Made by a program: the position numbers and the translations under genes
The notes under the pieces: generated by a model
Seen by the model: only the letters and a program-made list of their open reading frames with translations
Database searches by the model: none
What the model was told of the DNA's origin: nothing
Assembly: GCA_047639555.1 (NCBI GenBank)
Contig: JBLIOE010000003.1
Location: forward strand, 131,081-195,080
DNA: 64,000 nt
Reading direction: 5' to 3'
From: JAJRXC01 sp047639555
GTDB lineage: Bacteria > Actinomycetota > Acidimicrobiia > Acidimicrobiales > Aldehydirespiratoraceae
In this document: piece after piece, positions 16,960 through 25,303 of the stretch
Layout of the letters: each line of letters begins with the position of its first letter
Position numbering within the stretch: the first letter of the stretch is position 1

Positions 16960-17610
16960 TTAGGGGGCTCCTGTGAGGGTGAACTTGTCGACGTGAAAGG
17001 CTTCGGCCCAGCGCTGATTACATTCGACGCCACGAATCCGGGCGAGACCGCGGAAGGTGTCGGCATCGAACCACGGCTTGTCAGCCTGGCTGGCGAATGC
17101 GGTGCGAATAATCTCGACCTTGCGGTCGATCGTGGCGTCACTCACCGGCACAAACATATTGGGCTGGCCAAGATCGCCTTCGAACTTCGGAATCTCGTAT
17201 TGGAAGATCGTGTGATCCCGAAACGAGTGCCACGTGACCTCCGCGATCGTCGCGTGGTCCTGGTGGCGGTCGTCGAGGCGGTGCGTGAGCACCAGATCCG
17301 GAGCGAACGTGGTGTTGGCGTGGAGCGCCGACTTCAGCGCGGCCCACTGATCCGGAAAGAACGACTCGCGAAAGTCGTGCACTTCAAGCTCGTAAGACTC
17401 GGCGTCAGCAAACAACATGGCCGAAGCGGCTTCTTGCTCTACTCGGCGCTCGGCCGAGGCGCTGAAGATCACGGCCTTCGCAATGACTGGTCGCTCCGTT
17501 TGCAGCTTGAGCAGAGTGGCGCCCGCACCAATCTCGACGTCGTCAGCGTGCGCGCCAAAGCACAACACGCGTAGTGGCTCACCGGTTGGGGCAGGAAGCA
17601 GCGGCAGCAT
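16960..17610 (-). CDS. PIG-L/LmbE-family deacetylase
   Basis: About 216 residues of the zinc-dependent N-acetylglucosamine deacetylase family. Visible motifs are the metal-binding GAHADDVEIG near residue 20, and THRLDDRHQDHATIAEVTW (about 105-123), with the H-x-x-H-type metal ligand and acid/base residues. It probably removes an acetyl group from an amino-sugar or its nucleotide derivative. ATG 17610 gives a five-base gap after the cytidylyltransferase stop. A GTG at 17634 in the same frame would overlap that gene and add eight residues. Confidence 0.85.
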   Translation of the reverse strand: MLPLLPAPTGEPLRVLCFGAHADDVEIGAGATLLKLQTERPVIAKAVIFSASAERRVEQEAASAMLFADAESYELEVHDFRESFFPDQWAALKSALHANTTFAPDLVLTHRLDDRHQDHATIAEVTWHSFRDHTIFQYEIPKFEGDLGQPNMFVPVSDATIDRKVEIIRTAFASQADKPWFDADTFRGLARIRGVECNQRWAEAFHVDKFTLTGAP

Positions 17611-17615
17611 TTCGC

Positions 17616-18389
17616 CTAGACCCACCTCTCCCACGGGGCATCGCCCGCCTGGTGCATCTCATCGAGTTCCTGACGATCCTTGAACGTGTCCATACCCATC
17701 CAGAAGCCTTCGTGGCGGTGGGCCAAAAGCTGGCGCCGGTCCATCAGCCGTCGGAAGGGTTCGTAGACGAGCTCTTCGCCTGGTTCGATGTGATCCCAGA
17801 GTTCCTTGCGGAAGACGAAGTAGCCGCCGTTGACCCACACGTTGGCGGCATCGGCTTCGGCAAAATCGGTCGCGCGATTCTCCTCGTCGATTTCGACGAC
17901 ATGAAAACTCTGACTCGGCGGCACACAGAGGAAGTTGCCAACGATCTCTGGATTTGCGTTGACCTCGTCGATCATCTCGTCGATGGGACAGTCAGAGAGT
18001 CCGTCGCCGTAGTTGGCGAGGAACATCTCTTCCCCGTCGAGGTGTTCTTTGACGGCCAACAGGCGCTGTCCGATGTTTGAATCGAGACCGGTGTCGACGA
18101 AGGTGATATTCCAGTTGTCGAGATCGGTATTGAGCATTTCGACCCCCTCATTGCCATGAAGGATGAAGTCGTTCGAGAGCCACTCCTCATAGTCGAGGAA
18201 GTAACGCTTGATGTAGTCGCCCCGATAGCCGAGACAGAGCACGAAATCGGTGTGGCCGTAGTGCGCGTAGTAACGCATCAGATGCCAAAGGATCGGCCGC
18301 GGGCCCACGGGCACCATCGGCTTCGGAATGTTTTCGGAGAACTCGCGCATGCGCATTCCCCGACCACCGCAGAACAGAACAACTTTCAC
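17616..18389 (-). CDS. rfbF: Glucose-1-phosphate cytidylyltransferase-like (RfbF)
   Basis: 257 residues, the usual length for RfbF. The N-terminal nucleotide-binding signature is VVLFCGGRGMRMRE, followed by PKPMVPVGPRPILWHLM, FVLCLGYRGDYIKRYF, the metal-binding FLANYGDGLSD, and NGGYFVFRKELWDHI. The enzyme makes CDP-glucose from CTP and glucose-1-phosphate, the entry to 3,6-dideoxyhexose and branched CDP-sugar pathways. The expected partner, a CDP-glucose 4,6-dehydratase (RfbG), was not recognised in the window unless the neighbouring SDR covers that step. It is the third gene of the operon. Confidence 0.88.
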   Translation of the reverse strand: MKVVLFCGGRGMRMREFSENIPKPMVPVGPRPILWHLMRYYAHYGHTDFVLCLGYRGDYIKRYFLDYEEWLSNDFILHGNEGVEMLNTDLDNWNITFVDTGLDSNIGQRLLAVKEHLDGEEMFLANYGDGLSDCPIDEMIDEVNANPEIVGNFLCVPPSQSFHVVEIDEENRATDFAEADAANVWVNGGYFVFRKELWDHIEPGEELVYEPFRRLMDRRQLLAHRHEGFWMGMDTFKDRQELDEMHQAGDAPWERWV

Positions 18390-18402
18390 AGGGTCAACCT
18401 CA

Positions 18403-19647
18403 TCACAGAATCGTCAGACGCGGGACGGGCCTCACGAACTGCGTTCCTCGGTCTTGGAGATGGGCCAGCTGTTTGGTGATTTCTTCGGTGAGATTCCACG
18501 GAAGAATGAAGACATAGTCGGCCTTCTCCGTCTCAAGAATCTCCGGATCGTAGATCGGAATATGTGTGCCCGGCGTGTAACGACCGTGCTTGTACGGGTT
18601 GCGGTCGACGGTGAACTCGATCAGGTCCTCACGGATACCGATGTAGTTCAGCAAGGTGTTGCCCTTGCCTGGCGCGCCATAACCAACAACCCGCTTGCCG
18701 TCGCGACTTGCTTGGATCAGGAACGAGAGCACGTCGTGGCGGAGGGTCTCGATCCGGGCCGCGAAATCGCGGTAGTAGTCGAGGGTCTCGGTGCCGAGAT
18801 CGATCTCTCGCTGGCGAAGCTCACGGAGACGGTCGGTCTCTTCGAGCGTATGGCCGTCGTGACACGCATAGATCCGGATCGACCCACCATGCGTCCACAG
18901 CTCTTCGACGTCGTAGACGCGCAGGCCGTGCGCCGCGAAGATCCGTTCGGTGGTGACAAGCGAGAAGTACGAGAAATGCTCGTGGTACACCTGGTCGAAT
19001 TGGTTCTCTTCCATCGTGCGCATGAGGTGCGGGAACTCGATGGTGACCGTGCCGTGGGGCGCCAAGATGATCGGCATGCCGCCGACGAAGTCGTTGAGGT
19101 CCGGTACCTGCGCCATGACGTTCTTGCCGAGCACGAGGTCCGCTTGTACACCTTCCGCCGCGAGGGTGGTGGCGAATTCCTTGCCGAAGAATTCGGTGCG
19201 AGTCGGGACGTTGCGCTCTTCGACCGCAACTTTCGCCACATTGATCGCCGGCTCGACGCCGAGAACCGGGATGTTCTTCTCGAGGAAGTATTGGAGGAGA
19301 TAGCCGTCGTTGCTCGCCAACTCGACGACCATCGAATCTTCAGTCAGGCCCAGTAGATCGGTCATCTGGTCGACATAGTTCGAGCAATGTTCGAGCCACG
19401 CCGTGGAGTACGAAGAGAAGTACGCGTACTCACGGAAGATCTCTTCGGGAGAAACAAACTCCTGGAGCTGCACGAGGAAACACTCCGAGCACACGAACGC
19501 GTGCAGCGGGTAGAAGCTTTCACCCTCAAGCAACTGCTCCTGGGTCAAAAAGGTTTCGCACAGGGGCGACTTGCCCAGGTCAATAAAGGTTTCGGTCAAC
19601 TCGGTACCGCAGAAGCGGCACGGGCCCCCGGTCAAGGACGCAGCCAT
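18403..19647 (-). CDS. SAM-dependent sugar C-methyltransferase
   Basis: 414 residues with the complete C-methyltransferase architecture. The N-terminal zinc domain begins PCRFCGTELTETFIDLGKSP, and its second Cys pair is in FVCSECFLVQ. A SAM-binding core follows (VVELASNDGYLLQYF, about 107-121), then QVYHEHFSYFSLVTTERIF, the catalytic His/Glu region of TylC3-type enzymes. The C-terminal domain contains VVGYGAPGKGNTLLNY. It should methylate C3 of a 4-keto nucleotide sugar. This is the closest to canonical of the three methyltransferases here. Confidence 0.87.
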   Translation of the reverse strand: MAASLTGGPCRFCGTELTETFIDLGKSPLCETFLTQEQLLEGESFYPLHAFVCSECFLVQLQEFVSPEEIFREYAYFSSYSTAWLEHCSNYVDQMTDLLGLTEDSMVVELASNDGYLLQYFLEKNIPVLGVEPAINVAKVAVEERNVPTRTEFFGKEFATTLAAEGVQADLVLGKNVMAQVPDLNDFVGGMPIILAPHGTVTIEFPHLMRTMEENQFDQVYHEHFSYFSLVTTERIFAAHGLRVYDVEELWTHGGSIRIYACHDGHTLEETDRLRELRQREIDLGTETLDYYRDFAARIETLRHDVLSFLIQASRDGKRVVGYGAPGKGNTLLNYIGIREDLIEFTVDRNPYKHGRYTPGTHIPIYDPEILETEKADYVFILPWNLTEEITKQLAHLQDRGTQFVRPVPRLTIL

Positions 19648-19660
19648 CTCAAGACTCCTC

Positions 19661-20818
19661 TCAGATGCTGATCAAGTCGGCATCAACACCGATGTCTGTG
19701 AGCATTCGGCCAATCTCATCCATATAGACGGGATTCACGACAAGGACCGCGTCAGGTTGTGCTTCTTTTAGGGCCTCGGGCGCAACGATGGCGTGGCCGG
19801 TGCCGGTGACGAAGGTGCCTTGCTTACGCGGGTTGATATCGACCACCCATTCGATTACATCGGTGGCCGGCACAAGGTTCATCAAGCCGACGGCGCGGGC
19901 ACCGCCGCCCCAAGCGGCAAGTCGCTGGCCCGCGCTCTTTCGGCGGGCAAATTCGCTACCTACTGCTTCGATTCGGTCGCTGAGCGCGTGCACATCGTTA
20001 CGAATGCGCTCAACCACGGCGGGATCGACGGGTGCGTCGACCGGTTCGCCGTCGGCCACCCGGGCCTCGACGGCGGCGAAGAGTCCGTCAAAGGTGGGCT
20101 CGGCGTGAACGTCGCTAAATCCGGCCCGCACCATGAGATGGGCGAGCGTTTCGGGCGTGTAGTAGCCGCAGTGTTCGTACATGAGGTCTTCGAACGCACC
20201 CCGGTCAAGGGCCCACGCAAAGTTGGGTACCTCGATATACACCCCACCGCCGGCAACGATGCCGCCGCGGATCGAATCGATCAGCATGTTGGGTTCCGGA
20301 ATGTGCTCGAGCACATGGCGCGATGAAACGAAATCCACCTCGTGGCCCCGCAAGCTGTCGGCATCGGCGTATTCGTCGAAGATCTGCACGTCGGCCTGAG
20401 CCACAAGTTCGCTGACCCGGTCGGGGTTGTGGCCCGGCTCAAACCCGATCCCGGTATTCCCACCCTCGATGCAGAGGTTGGCCAGGAACCGACCGTCGCC
20501 CGGGCCGATCTCGGCGAGGCGCCGACCACGCAGGCCGTGGCGCTCCACCAGACCTTTGGCAAGACTCGCTTCCCATGTCGAGAACTTCGGCGAGTGGTGC
20601 AGCGCGTTGTCGTAGTCCTGCTCGTACGCCATCTGGGTAATGTCGAACGCCGCGTTCCAGACGTAGCCGCAATGGCGGCAAAGCGAGAGACGCATCTCCG
20701 CTTTCTCACAGCCGCGGGCCGCTTCTTGCGTCGTCCAGAGCAACCCGACGTGGACCGGCATGGCCGGAATCGTCATCAGGGTTTCCGTCGAGGGGGAATG
20801 ACAGGCGGGACAGTCCAT
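19661..20818 (-). CDS. Third C-methyltransferase-like protein of the sugar operon
   Basis: 385 residues, first gene of the minus-strand nucleotide-sugar string. A zinc-type N-terminus (CPACHSP; CRHCGYVW) is followed by a SAM core with AEIGPGDGRFLANL, SSRHVLEHIPEP and YYTPETLAHLM, and a Rossmann-like C-terminal domain (AAWGGGARAVGLMNL, DINPRKQGTFV, LVVNPVYMDEIG). The same domains occur at 14753 and 18403, but sequence identity looks low, so it likely acts on another substrate or carbon. A gap of 32 bases separates it from the upstream unknown gene. Confidence 0.78.
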   Translation of the reverse strand: MDCPACHSPSTETLMTIPAMPVHVGLLWTTQEAARGCEKAEMRLSLCRHCGYVWNAAFDITQMAYEQDYDNALHHSPKFSTWEASLAKGLVERHGLRGRRLAEIGPGDGRFLANLCIEGGNTGIGFEPGHNPDRVSELVAQADVQIFDEYADADSLRGHEVDFVSSRHVLEHIPEPNMLIDSIRGGIVAGGGVYIEVPNFAWALDRGAFEDLMYEHCGYYTPETLAHLMVRAGFSDVHAEPTFDGLFAAVEARVADGEPVDAPVDPAVVERIRNDVHALSDRIEAVGSEFARRKSAGQRLAAWGGGARAVGLMNLVPATDVIEWVVDINPRKQGTFVTGTGHAIVAPEALKEAQPDAVLVVNPVYMDEIGRMLTDIGVDADLISI

Positions 20819-20851
20819 ATGAGGTCAATCGTAATCGACCCCCAACTCGGC

Positions 20852-21841
20852 TCAGTCGACCCAGGGCGTCGGAATTGATCGCACGCTCGTTGGCACCGGA
20901 ATCCGGCCGACAAGCCGGTCGAGGTGGGGCAGTCGATCCCGTTCCGGAACCACGATCCGCACCTCAGCAGGACGGTGCACCGCGAGAAGGTCGGCGATGG
21001 CCGGTATCAGGCCCAGGTCGACACCAACCGAACACACCACAAGCACCCGGCGTTCGCCGTCGACGCCCAGCAGCGCGGCCGGCACGACCTCGAGCAAGTT
21101 GGCGCGGGGCGGAACCGGCTCGACAAGTTCTGGAAGCTCAATCCCACCCAAGGAGGGATCCGCGACGATCAGGGTGCGCAACCAGCGTTCACGAGCCAAT
21201 CGGTTGACCGCATGGGATACGGCGCCGACCGTGCGATGGGGCCGCACCTGCCCCGCCGCATCGGCGACCGCCTCAACCGGCGGGCGTCCGGCGTGGAGCA
21301 GAACCCCGGCCTCGCGATCGAACCGTCCAACGCCGGCCTCGAGCACCGCGCCGTCGGGTCCGTGAAGAATTCGCGCCACTTCAAGTCCGGCGACCTCGCC
21401 GCGCAAGATGCCGTCTTCACAAACGATGTCGAGACCAAGCGCGGCCAACGACGACTCAAACGACGCCGTGCCTTCCGGGTGAGGCAACGGCGCCGGGATC
21501 GGCTCTGGCTCGACCCGCCTCACCGCCGTGCCCGCCGACTGCCACACCACACACTCCGGCGCGAGAATCGCCGCCCGACGGGCGTGGATTCCGCCATGAT
21601 GTTCGACCACGAAGTCGACCGATCGGGGATTCGCGCGACCAATCCAGACGAGGACGCCGCCAAGGGCCGCCAAGTCGTCGCTCATCGAAATAATCCAGGC
21701 ATGATCGCCACGTATTGCCGTGACACCAAACGGCGCCACCGACACGTCAAGCGCGGCAGGATCTACGTCAAAACATTTACGCAGCAGACCTTCGGCCCGT
21801 GACCGTTCGAGAAGGGCCCGACGATCAGCGTCGAGCGCCAT
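20852..21841 (-). CDS. Unrecognised protein, 329 residues
   Basis: No family was recognised. The protein is Ala/Val/Pro-rich, soluble, without signal peptide or membrane helix, and appears to consist of several alternating strands and helices (VLVVCSVGVDLGLIPAIADLL near residue 270 looks Rossmann-like). It starts six bases after the stop of the bL31 gene and so is probably co-transcribed with rho-rpmE. In many actinobacteria prfA follows rpmE at this place; here it does not. The codon pattern and frame length make it a real gene. Confidence 0.65.
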   Translation of the reverse strand: MALDADRRALLERSRAEGLLRKCFDVDPAALDVSVAPFGVTAIRGDHAWIISMSDDLAALGGVLVWIGRANPRSVDFVVEHHGGIHARRAAILAPECVVWQSAGTAVRRVEPEPIPAPLPHPEGTASFESSLAALGLDIVCEDGILRGEVAGLEVARILHGPDGAVLEAGVGRFDREAGVLLHAGRPPVEAVADAAGQVRPHRTVGAVSHAVNRLARERWLRTLIVADPSLGGIELPELVEPVPPRANLLEVVPAALLGVDGERRVLVVCSVGVDLGLIPAIADLLAVHRPAEVRIVVPERDRLPHLDRLVGRIPVPTSVRSIPTPWVD

Positions 21842-21847
21842 TGACGC

Positions 21848-22150
21848 TCAGTCGTCGGTGGATTCGGCGTCGGCGCTTGCCTCAGCCTCAGCGTCGGGCG
21901 CTCCCTTGCGGCGGCCATAACGCTTCTCGAAGCGCTCAACACGACCGGCAGTATCCACGATCTTCATTTGACCGGTGAAGAAGGGGTGACTGTCGCTTGA
22001 GATCTCCACCTTCGCGAGGGGGTACTCGTTGCCGTCTTCCCACGTGACGGTGTCATTCGTGGAAATCGTGGAACGGGTGATGAAGGAGGTACCAGCCGAC
22101 ATGTCCTGGAACACGACGAAGCGGTAATCGGGGTGAATGTCAGACTTCAT
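21848..22150 (-). CDS. rpmE2: Ribosomal protein bL31 type B
   Basis: 100 residues. The core matches bL31 (MKSDIHPDYRFVVFQD, DSHPFFTGQMKIVDTAGRVERFEKRYG). The CxxC zinc ligands of the zinc-binding form are absent, so this is the zinc-independent C-minus type. A further ~18-residue acidic tail (rich in Ala, Glu, Asp) extends beyond the usual end. The protein is part of the large ribosomal subunit. ATG follows the rho stop by two bases, as in the conserved rho-rpmE pair. Confidence 0.95.
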   Translation of the reverse strand: MKSDIHPDYRFVVFQDMSAGTSFITRSTISTNDTVTWEDGNEYPLAKVEISSDSHPFFTGQMKIVDTAGRVERFEKRYGRRKGAPDAEAEASADAESTDD

Positions 22151-22152
22151 AG

Positions 22153-23799
22153 CTACAACACTCTATCGGTGATCTTTTGAAGCAGCGCCTGTAGATCGGC
22201 GGATGCTTCGGTGGATGAATCTTCAGCAATTGCCGCGAGTTCGGCTCGGAGGGCCGAAACGGTGGCGGCGTCCTTTGGTTTGCGGAGGTTTTCCTCGTGA
22301 ACGGTCGCGGAAGCTGCGATGTCGATGGCCGGAAAAATCCGGCGAACCGCAGCGGCAGGGTCCAGGCGGATCTCTGCGTTGGCGGTGCCGGCGAGTTCCT
22401 CATAGATCGTCGCGTCGGTGGCGGAGCCGTTGTCGACCGAGATCGTGGCAAGCATTGTGAGCGACGCGCCGCCTTCGAGTTTGCGGGCGGCACCAAGGAA
22501 ACGTTTGGCGGGATGCACGGTGGTCGAATCGACCGAAACGCCGGAACGGCCACCGGATGCCTCTTGGGCATAGGCCCGGGCCAGACGAGTGATGCCATCA
22601 ACAATCACGACAACATCCTTGCCGGACTCGACCATGCGCTTAGCGCGTTCGATCACCATTTCGGCGATTGCAACCTGCTCATCGGCGGGCCGGTCGAAGG
22701 CTGATGCAACAACATCGCCCTTCTCGACCCAGCGGGTCATTTCTGTGATGTCTTCGGGCCGCTCGTCGAGCAAAAGGACCAAGAGTTCGAGATCTTGATG
22801 ATTTTTCTCGATTGAGCGAATGACGTGCTGCAAGATTGAGGTCTTGCCCGAACGGGGCGGACCGGCAAGTAGGGCACGCTGGCCTCGGCCCAGGGGGACG
22901 AGGAGGTCAATCACCCGAGCCGTGGCGTCGACCGGCTTTTGTTTCCCGGCGAGCACGATCGCTTCGCTCGGGTACACCGCAGGGAGCGAATCGAAGTCGA
23001 CGCGATCGATGGCCGCCTCAGGGGCACCACCGTTCACGGTCAGAATCTCGATGACGGCCGGATTCTTCTCGTTGCGATTCGCGGGGCGAGAGGTGCCCGT
23101 GAGTTGGTCGCCCTTACGAAGCGAGAACTGACGAACCATTTTCACCGGCACATACGCGTCGTCTTTCGACGGGAGGGCGCCATCGACGCGAAGGAAGCCG
23201 TAACCCTCGGAGCGAAGTTCGAGGAAACCGGCAACCGGAATTGGTTCGCCGTCCCACGAGTCGTTGCTGTCGCGATTGTTTTCGCGTTCGCGGCCACGAC
23301 GACGGCGCTTGCGATTGCCGCCGTCCGCCGCTGAGTCGTTGTCGCTACCGGCGTTGTCGCTACCGGCGTTGTCGCTACCGGCGTTGTGGTTGCTGGCGTT
23401 GTCGCTACCGGCGTTGTCGCTACCGGCGTTGTCGCTACCGGCGTTGTGGTTGCTGGGCTGGCCGGACGAGTCTGACCGGGTGTCGCCAGATTTGGTCTCG
23501 CGGGAGCGCTTGTCGGCACTGTCGTCTGACGACTCGGCACCGTCTTCCGACGACGCAGAATCTGATGTCTCGGAATCTTCGGCGGCAGCCTCTTCCGCGG
23601 GCACGTCGCTCGGCGCGTCGACGGGTTCGCCGCCGACCGAGCTTCCATCACCACCAGCGGCGAGGTCGAGGATGAGATCAATGATCTCACCCTTACGGGC
23701 GCGAGACGCGGGCTTCTTGCCCAGCGTTGTCGCAATCAGGGTCAATTCTTCGCGGTCTTTGCGTTGCAGCGTAGACCGGCGCATTTCCGCGGTTTCCAC
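22153..23799 (-). CDS. rho: Transcription termination factor Rho
   Basis: 548 residues. The N-terminal helix bundle (LQRKDREELTLIATTLG) is followed by a long disordered acidic insert (about 40-175) typical of actinobacterial Rho, here containing a nested pentapeptide repeat and then an Arg-rich patch. The RNA-binding cold-shock domain starts at GFLELRSEGYGFLR. The ATPase domain shows Walker A GPPRSGKTS, LLLDERPEDITEM, and Walker B VVVIVDGITRLARAY, with Q- and R-loop regions after. It is a hexameric RNA helicase that ends transcription. GTG 23799 is chosen for GAGGAG eight bases upstream. Confidence 0.95.
   Translation of the reverse strand: METAEMRRSTLQRKDREELTLIATTLGKKPASRARKGEIIDLILDLAAGGDGSSVGGEPVDAPSDVPAEEAAAEDSETSDSASSEDGAESSDDSADKRSRETKSGDTRSDSSGQPSNHNAGSDNAGSDNAGSDNASNHNAGSDNAGSDNAGSDNDSAADGGNRKRRRRGRERENNRDSNDSWDGEPIPVAGFLELRSEGYGFLRVDGALPSKDDAYVPVKMVRQFSLRKGDQLTGTSRPANRNEKNPAVIEILTVNGGAPEAAIDRVDFDSLPAVYPSEAIVLAGKQKPVDATARVIDLLVPLGRGQRALLAGPPRSGKTSILQHVIRSIEKNHQDLELLVLLLDERPEDITEMTRWVEKGDVVASAFDRPADEQVAIAEMVIERAKRMVESGKDVVVIVDGITRLARAYAQEASGGRSGVSVDSTTVHPAKRFLGAARKLEGGASLTMLATISVDNGSATDATIYEELAGTANAEIRLDPAAAVRRIFPAIDIAASATVHEENLRKPKDAATVSALRAELAAIAEDSSTEASADLQALLQKITDRVL
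23338..23457 (-). repeat. Nested 15-bp / 60-bp tandem repeat inside rho
   Basis: Eight 15-base units lie in tandem. Three copies of GTTGTCGCTACCGGC are followed by a variant GTTGTGGTTGCTGGC, and this 60-base block is repeated once more (23338-23397 and 23398-23457) with only the last base changed. In the rho frame this gives NAGSD units with an NHNA/NAS spacer, so the repeat keeps frame at any copy number. Confidence 0.95.
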
Positions 23800-23906
23800 G
23801 GACAAGCTCCTCGGGTCGGGTTCGAGGCGGGTATGAGAGAGTCGCATTTCAGGGCGGGACCAGGGACAAACCCCAGAGTGGCCGCGCCCCACATCTTGCG
23901 ACTCGG

Positions 23907-25301
23907 TCAGGCTATGCCCGGGCTGCCCCGCCGACAACCATCAACAAAGTCCTGCACGACGGCGAGATTGTTTGGCAGCACGACAAACTCTTCGTCGCGG
24001 TCGAGCAGTCCGGCCAGCTTGCCCGGCAACTCCGGCCGAACTCCGGTGGCCTTTTCGACCGCATCGGGGAACTTCGCCGGATGGGCAGTGGCGAGGGTGA
24101 CCACTATCTCGCCCGGGCGCCGTAGGCGTTCGGCGGCGCCGATGCCAACGGCCGTGTGCGGGTCGACGAGCATGCCGTGGCGTTCATAGGTCTGCGCAAT
24201 CACGGCCAGCGTCTCGTCGTCGTCGAGCCGCGCGCCATCGAATTCTGACCGCAGACGTTCGTGCTGATCCGCAGTGAGCGAGGCACGGCCCCGTTCGCGG
24301 AAACTGTTCAACAACTCGGCTGTGCCCGGCCCGTTGCCATCGAGCAGCTCGACGAGGAGTCGCTCGAGGTTCGATGAGATCTGGATGTCCATGCTCGGCG
24401 AAAGGGTCGGGATGACTTCGTCTGCCACCATCTCGCCGGTGTCGATCAGCCGAGTCAGAATGTCGTTGCGGTTGCTGGCAACAAGAAAACGTTCGACGGG
24501 AAGACCCATCGATGCCGCGACATGGCCGGCGAACACGTTGCCGAAGTTGCCGGTGGGCACACAGAAAGTGGTGGGTGTCGAACGGCGACCCAGCCGTTGA
24601 GATGCCCACACGTAGTAGACGGTCTGGGCCATTACTCGAGCCCAGTTGATGGAGTTCACCGCCGACAGATGGTTACGTTCCCGAAATGACTGGTCGGCAA
24701 ACATGGCCTTGACCATGTCTTGGCAGTCATCGAACGTTCCTTCGACGGCCACGGCGTGGACGTTGGCCGCGTCGAGTGTGGTCATCTGCTTGCGCTGCAC
24801 TTCGCTGGTGCGACCATGCGGAAACAAGACGACGATGTCGACCTTGTCGCTGTCGCGTACGGCCTCCATGGCGGCCGAGCCGGTGTCGCCGGAGGTGGCG
24901 CCGACGATCATTACCCGCTCGTCGCGGCGGGAGAGCTCATAGTCGAAGAGGCGGCCGACGAGCTGCAGCGCCACATCTTTGAACGCCAGCGTTGGTCCAT
25001 GGAACAACTCGAGCAGATGGTGATCATCATCGAGTGGTACCAGCGGGCACACGTCGTCAGCGTCGAACGTTGCGTAGGCGGAGGTGACCATCGCGCCGAA
25101 CTCGTCCAGGTCGATGGTGCCCTCAACAAACGGGGCCATCACCGCAGCGGCGAGATCCGCATACTGCTCCGGCGCCGCGTCGGTCAGGTCGGGCCATCGG
25201 GTTGGAATATAGAGGCCGCCGTCGTTGGCGAGCCCGGACAACAGCACGTCCGGAAACGGCAGGACCGGTGCCTGCCCTCGCGAGCTCTGGTACGTGAGCA
25301 C
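23907..25301 (-). CDS. thrC: Threonine synthase
   Basis: 464 residues of the long (yeast/E. coli-type) threonine synthase. The N-terminus is MLTYQSSRGQAPVLPFPDVLL; the PLP lysine lies in HGPTLAFKDVALQL (about 100-112); GATSGDTGSAAM is the phosphate-binding loop; NSINWARVMAQTVYY and VPTGNFGNVFAG follow. It converts O-phosphohomoserine to threonine. GTG 25301 lies two bases after the hom stop, so the two are co-translated. Homoserine kinase (thrB), often next to thrC, is not in this window. Confidence 0.95.
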   Translation of the reverse strand: MLTYQSSRGQAPVLPFPDVLLSGLANDGGLYIPTRWPDLTDAAPEQYADLAAAVMAPFVEGTIDLDEFGAMVTSAYATFDADDVCPLVPLDDDHHLLELFHGPTLAFKDVALQLVGRLFDYELSRRDERVMIVGATSGDTGSAAMEAVRDSDKVDIVVLFPHGRTSEVQRKQMTTLDAANVHAVAVEGTFDDCQDMVKAMFADQSFRERNHLSAVNSINWARVMAQTVYYVWASQRLGRRSTPTTFCVPTGNFGNVFAGHVAASMGLPVERFLVASNRNDILTRLIDTGEMVADEVIPTLSPSMDIQISSNLERLLVELLDGNGPGTAELLNSFRERGRASLTADQHERLRSEFDGARLDDDETLAVIAQTYERHGMLVDPHTAVGIGAAERLRRPGEIVVTLATAHPAKFPDAVEKATGVRPELPGKLAGLLDRDEEFVVLPNNLAVVQDFVDGCRRGSPGIA

Positions 25302-25303
25302 GA

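Noticed and set aside
23398..23457. CRISPR array
   Set aside because: The units are contiguous without unique spacers and lie in frame inside rho.
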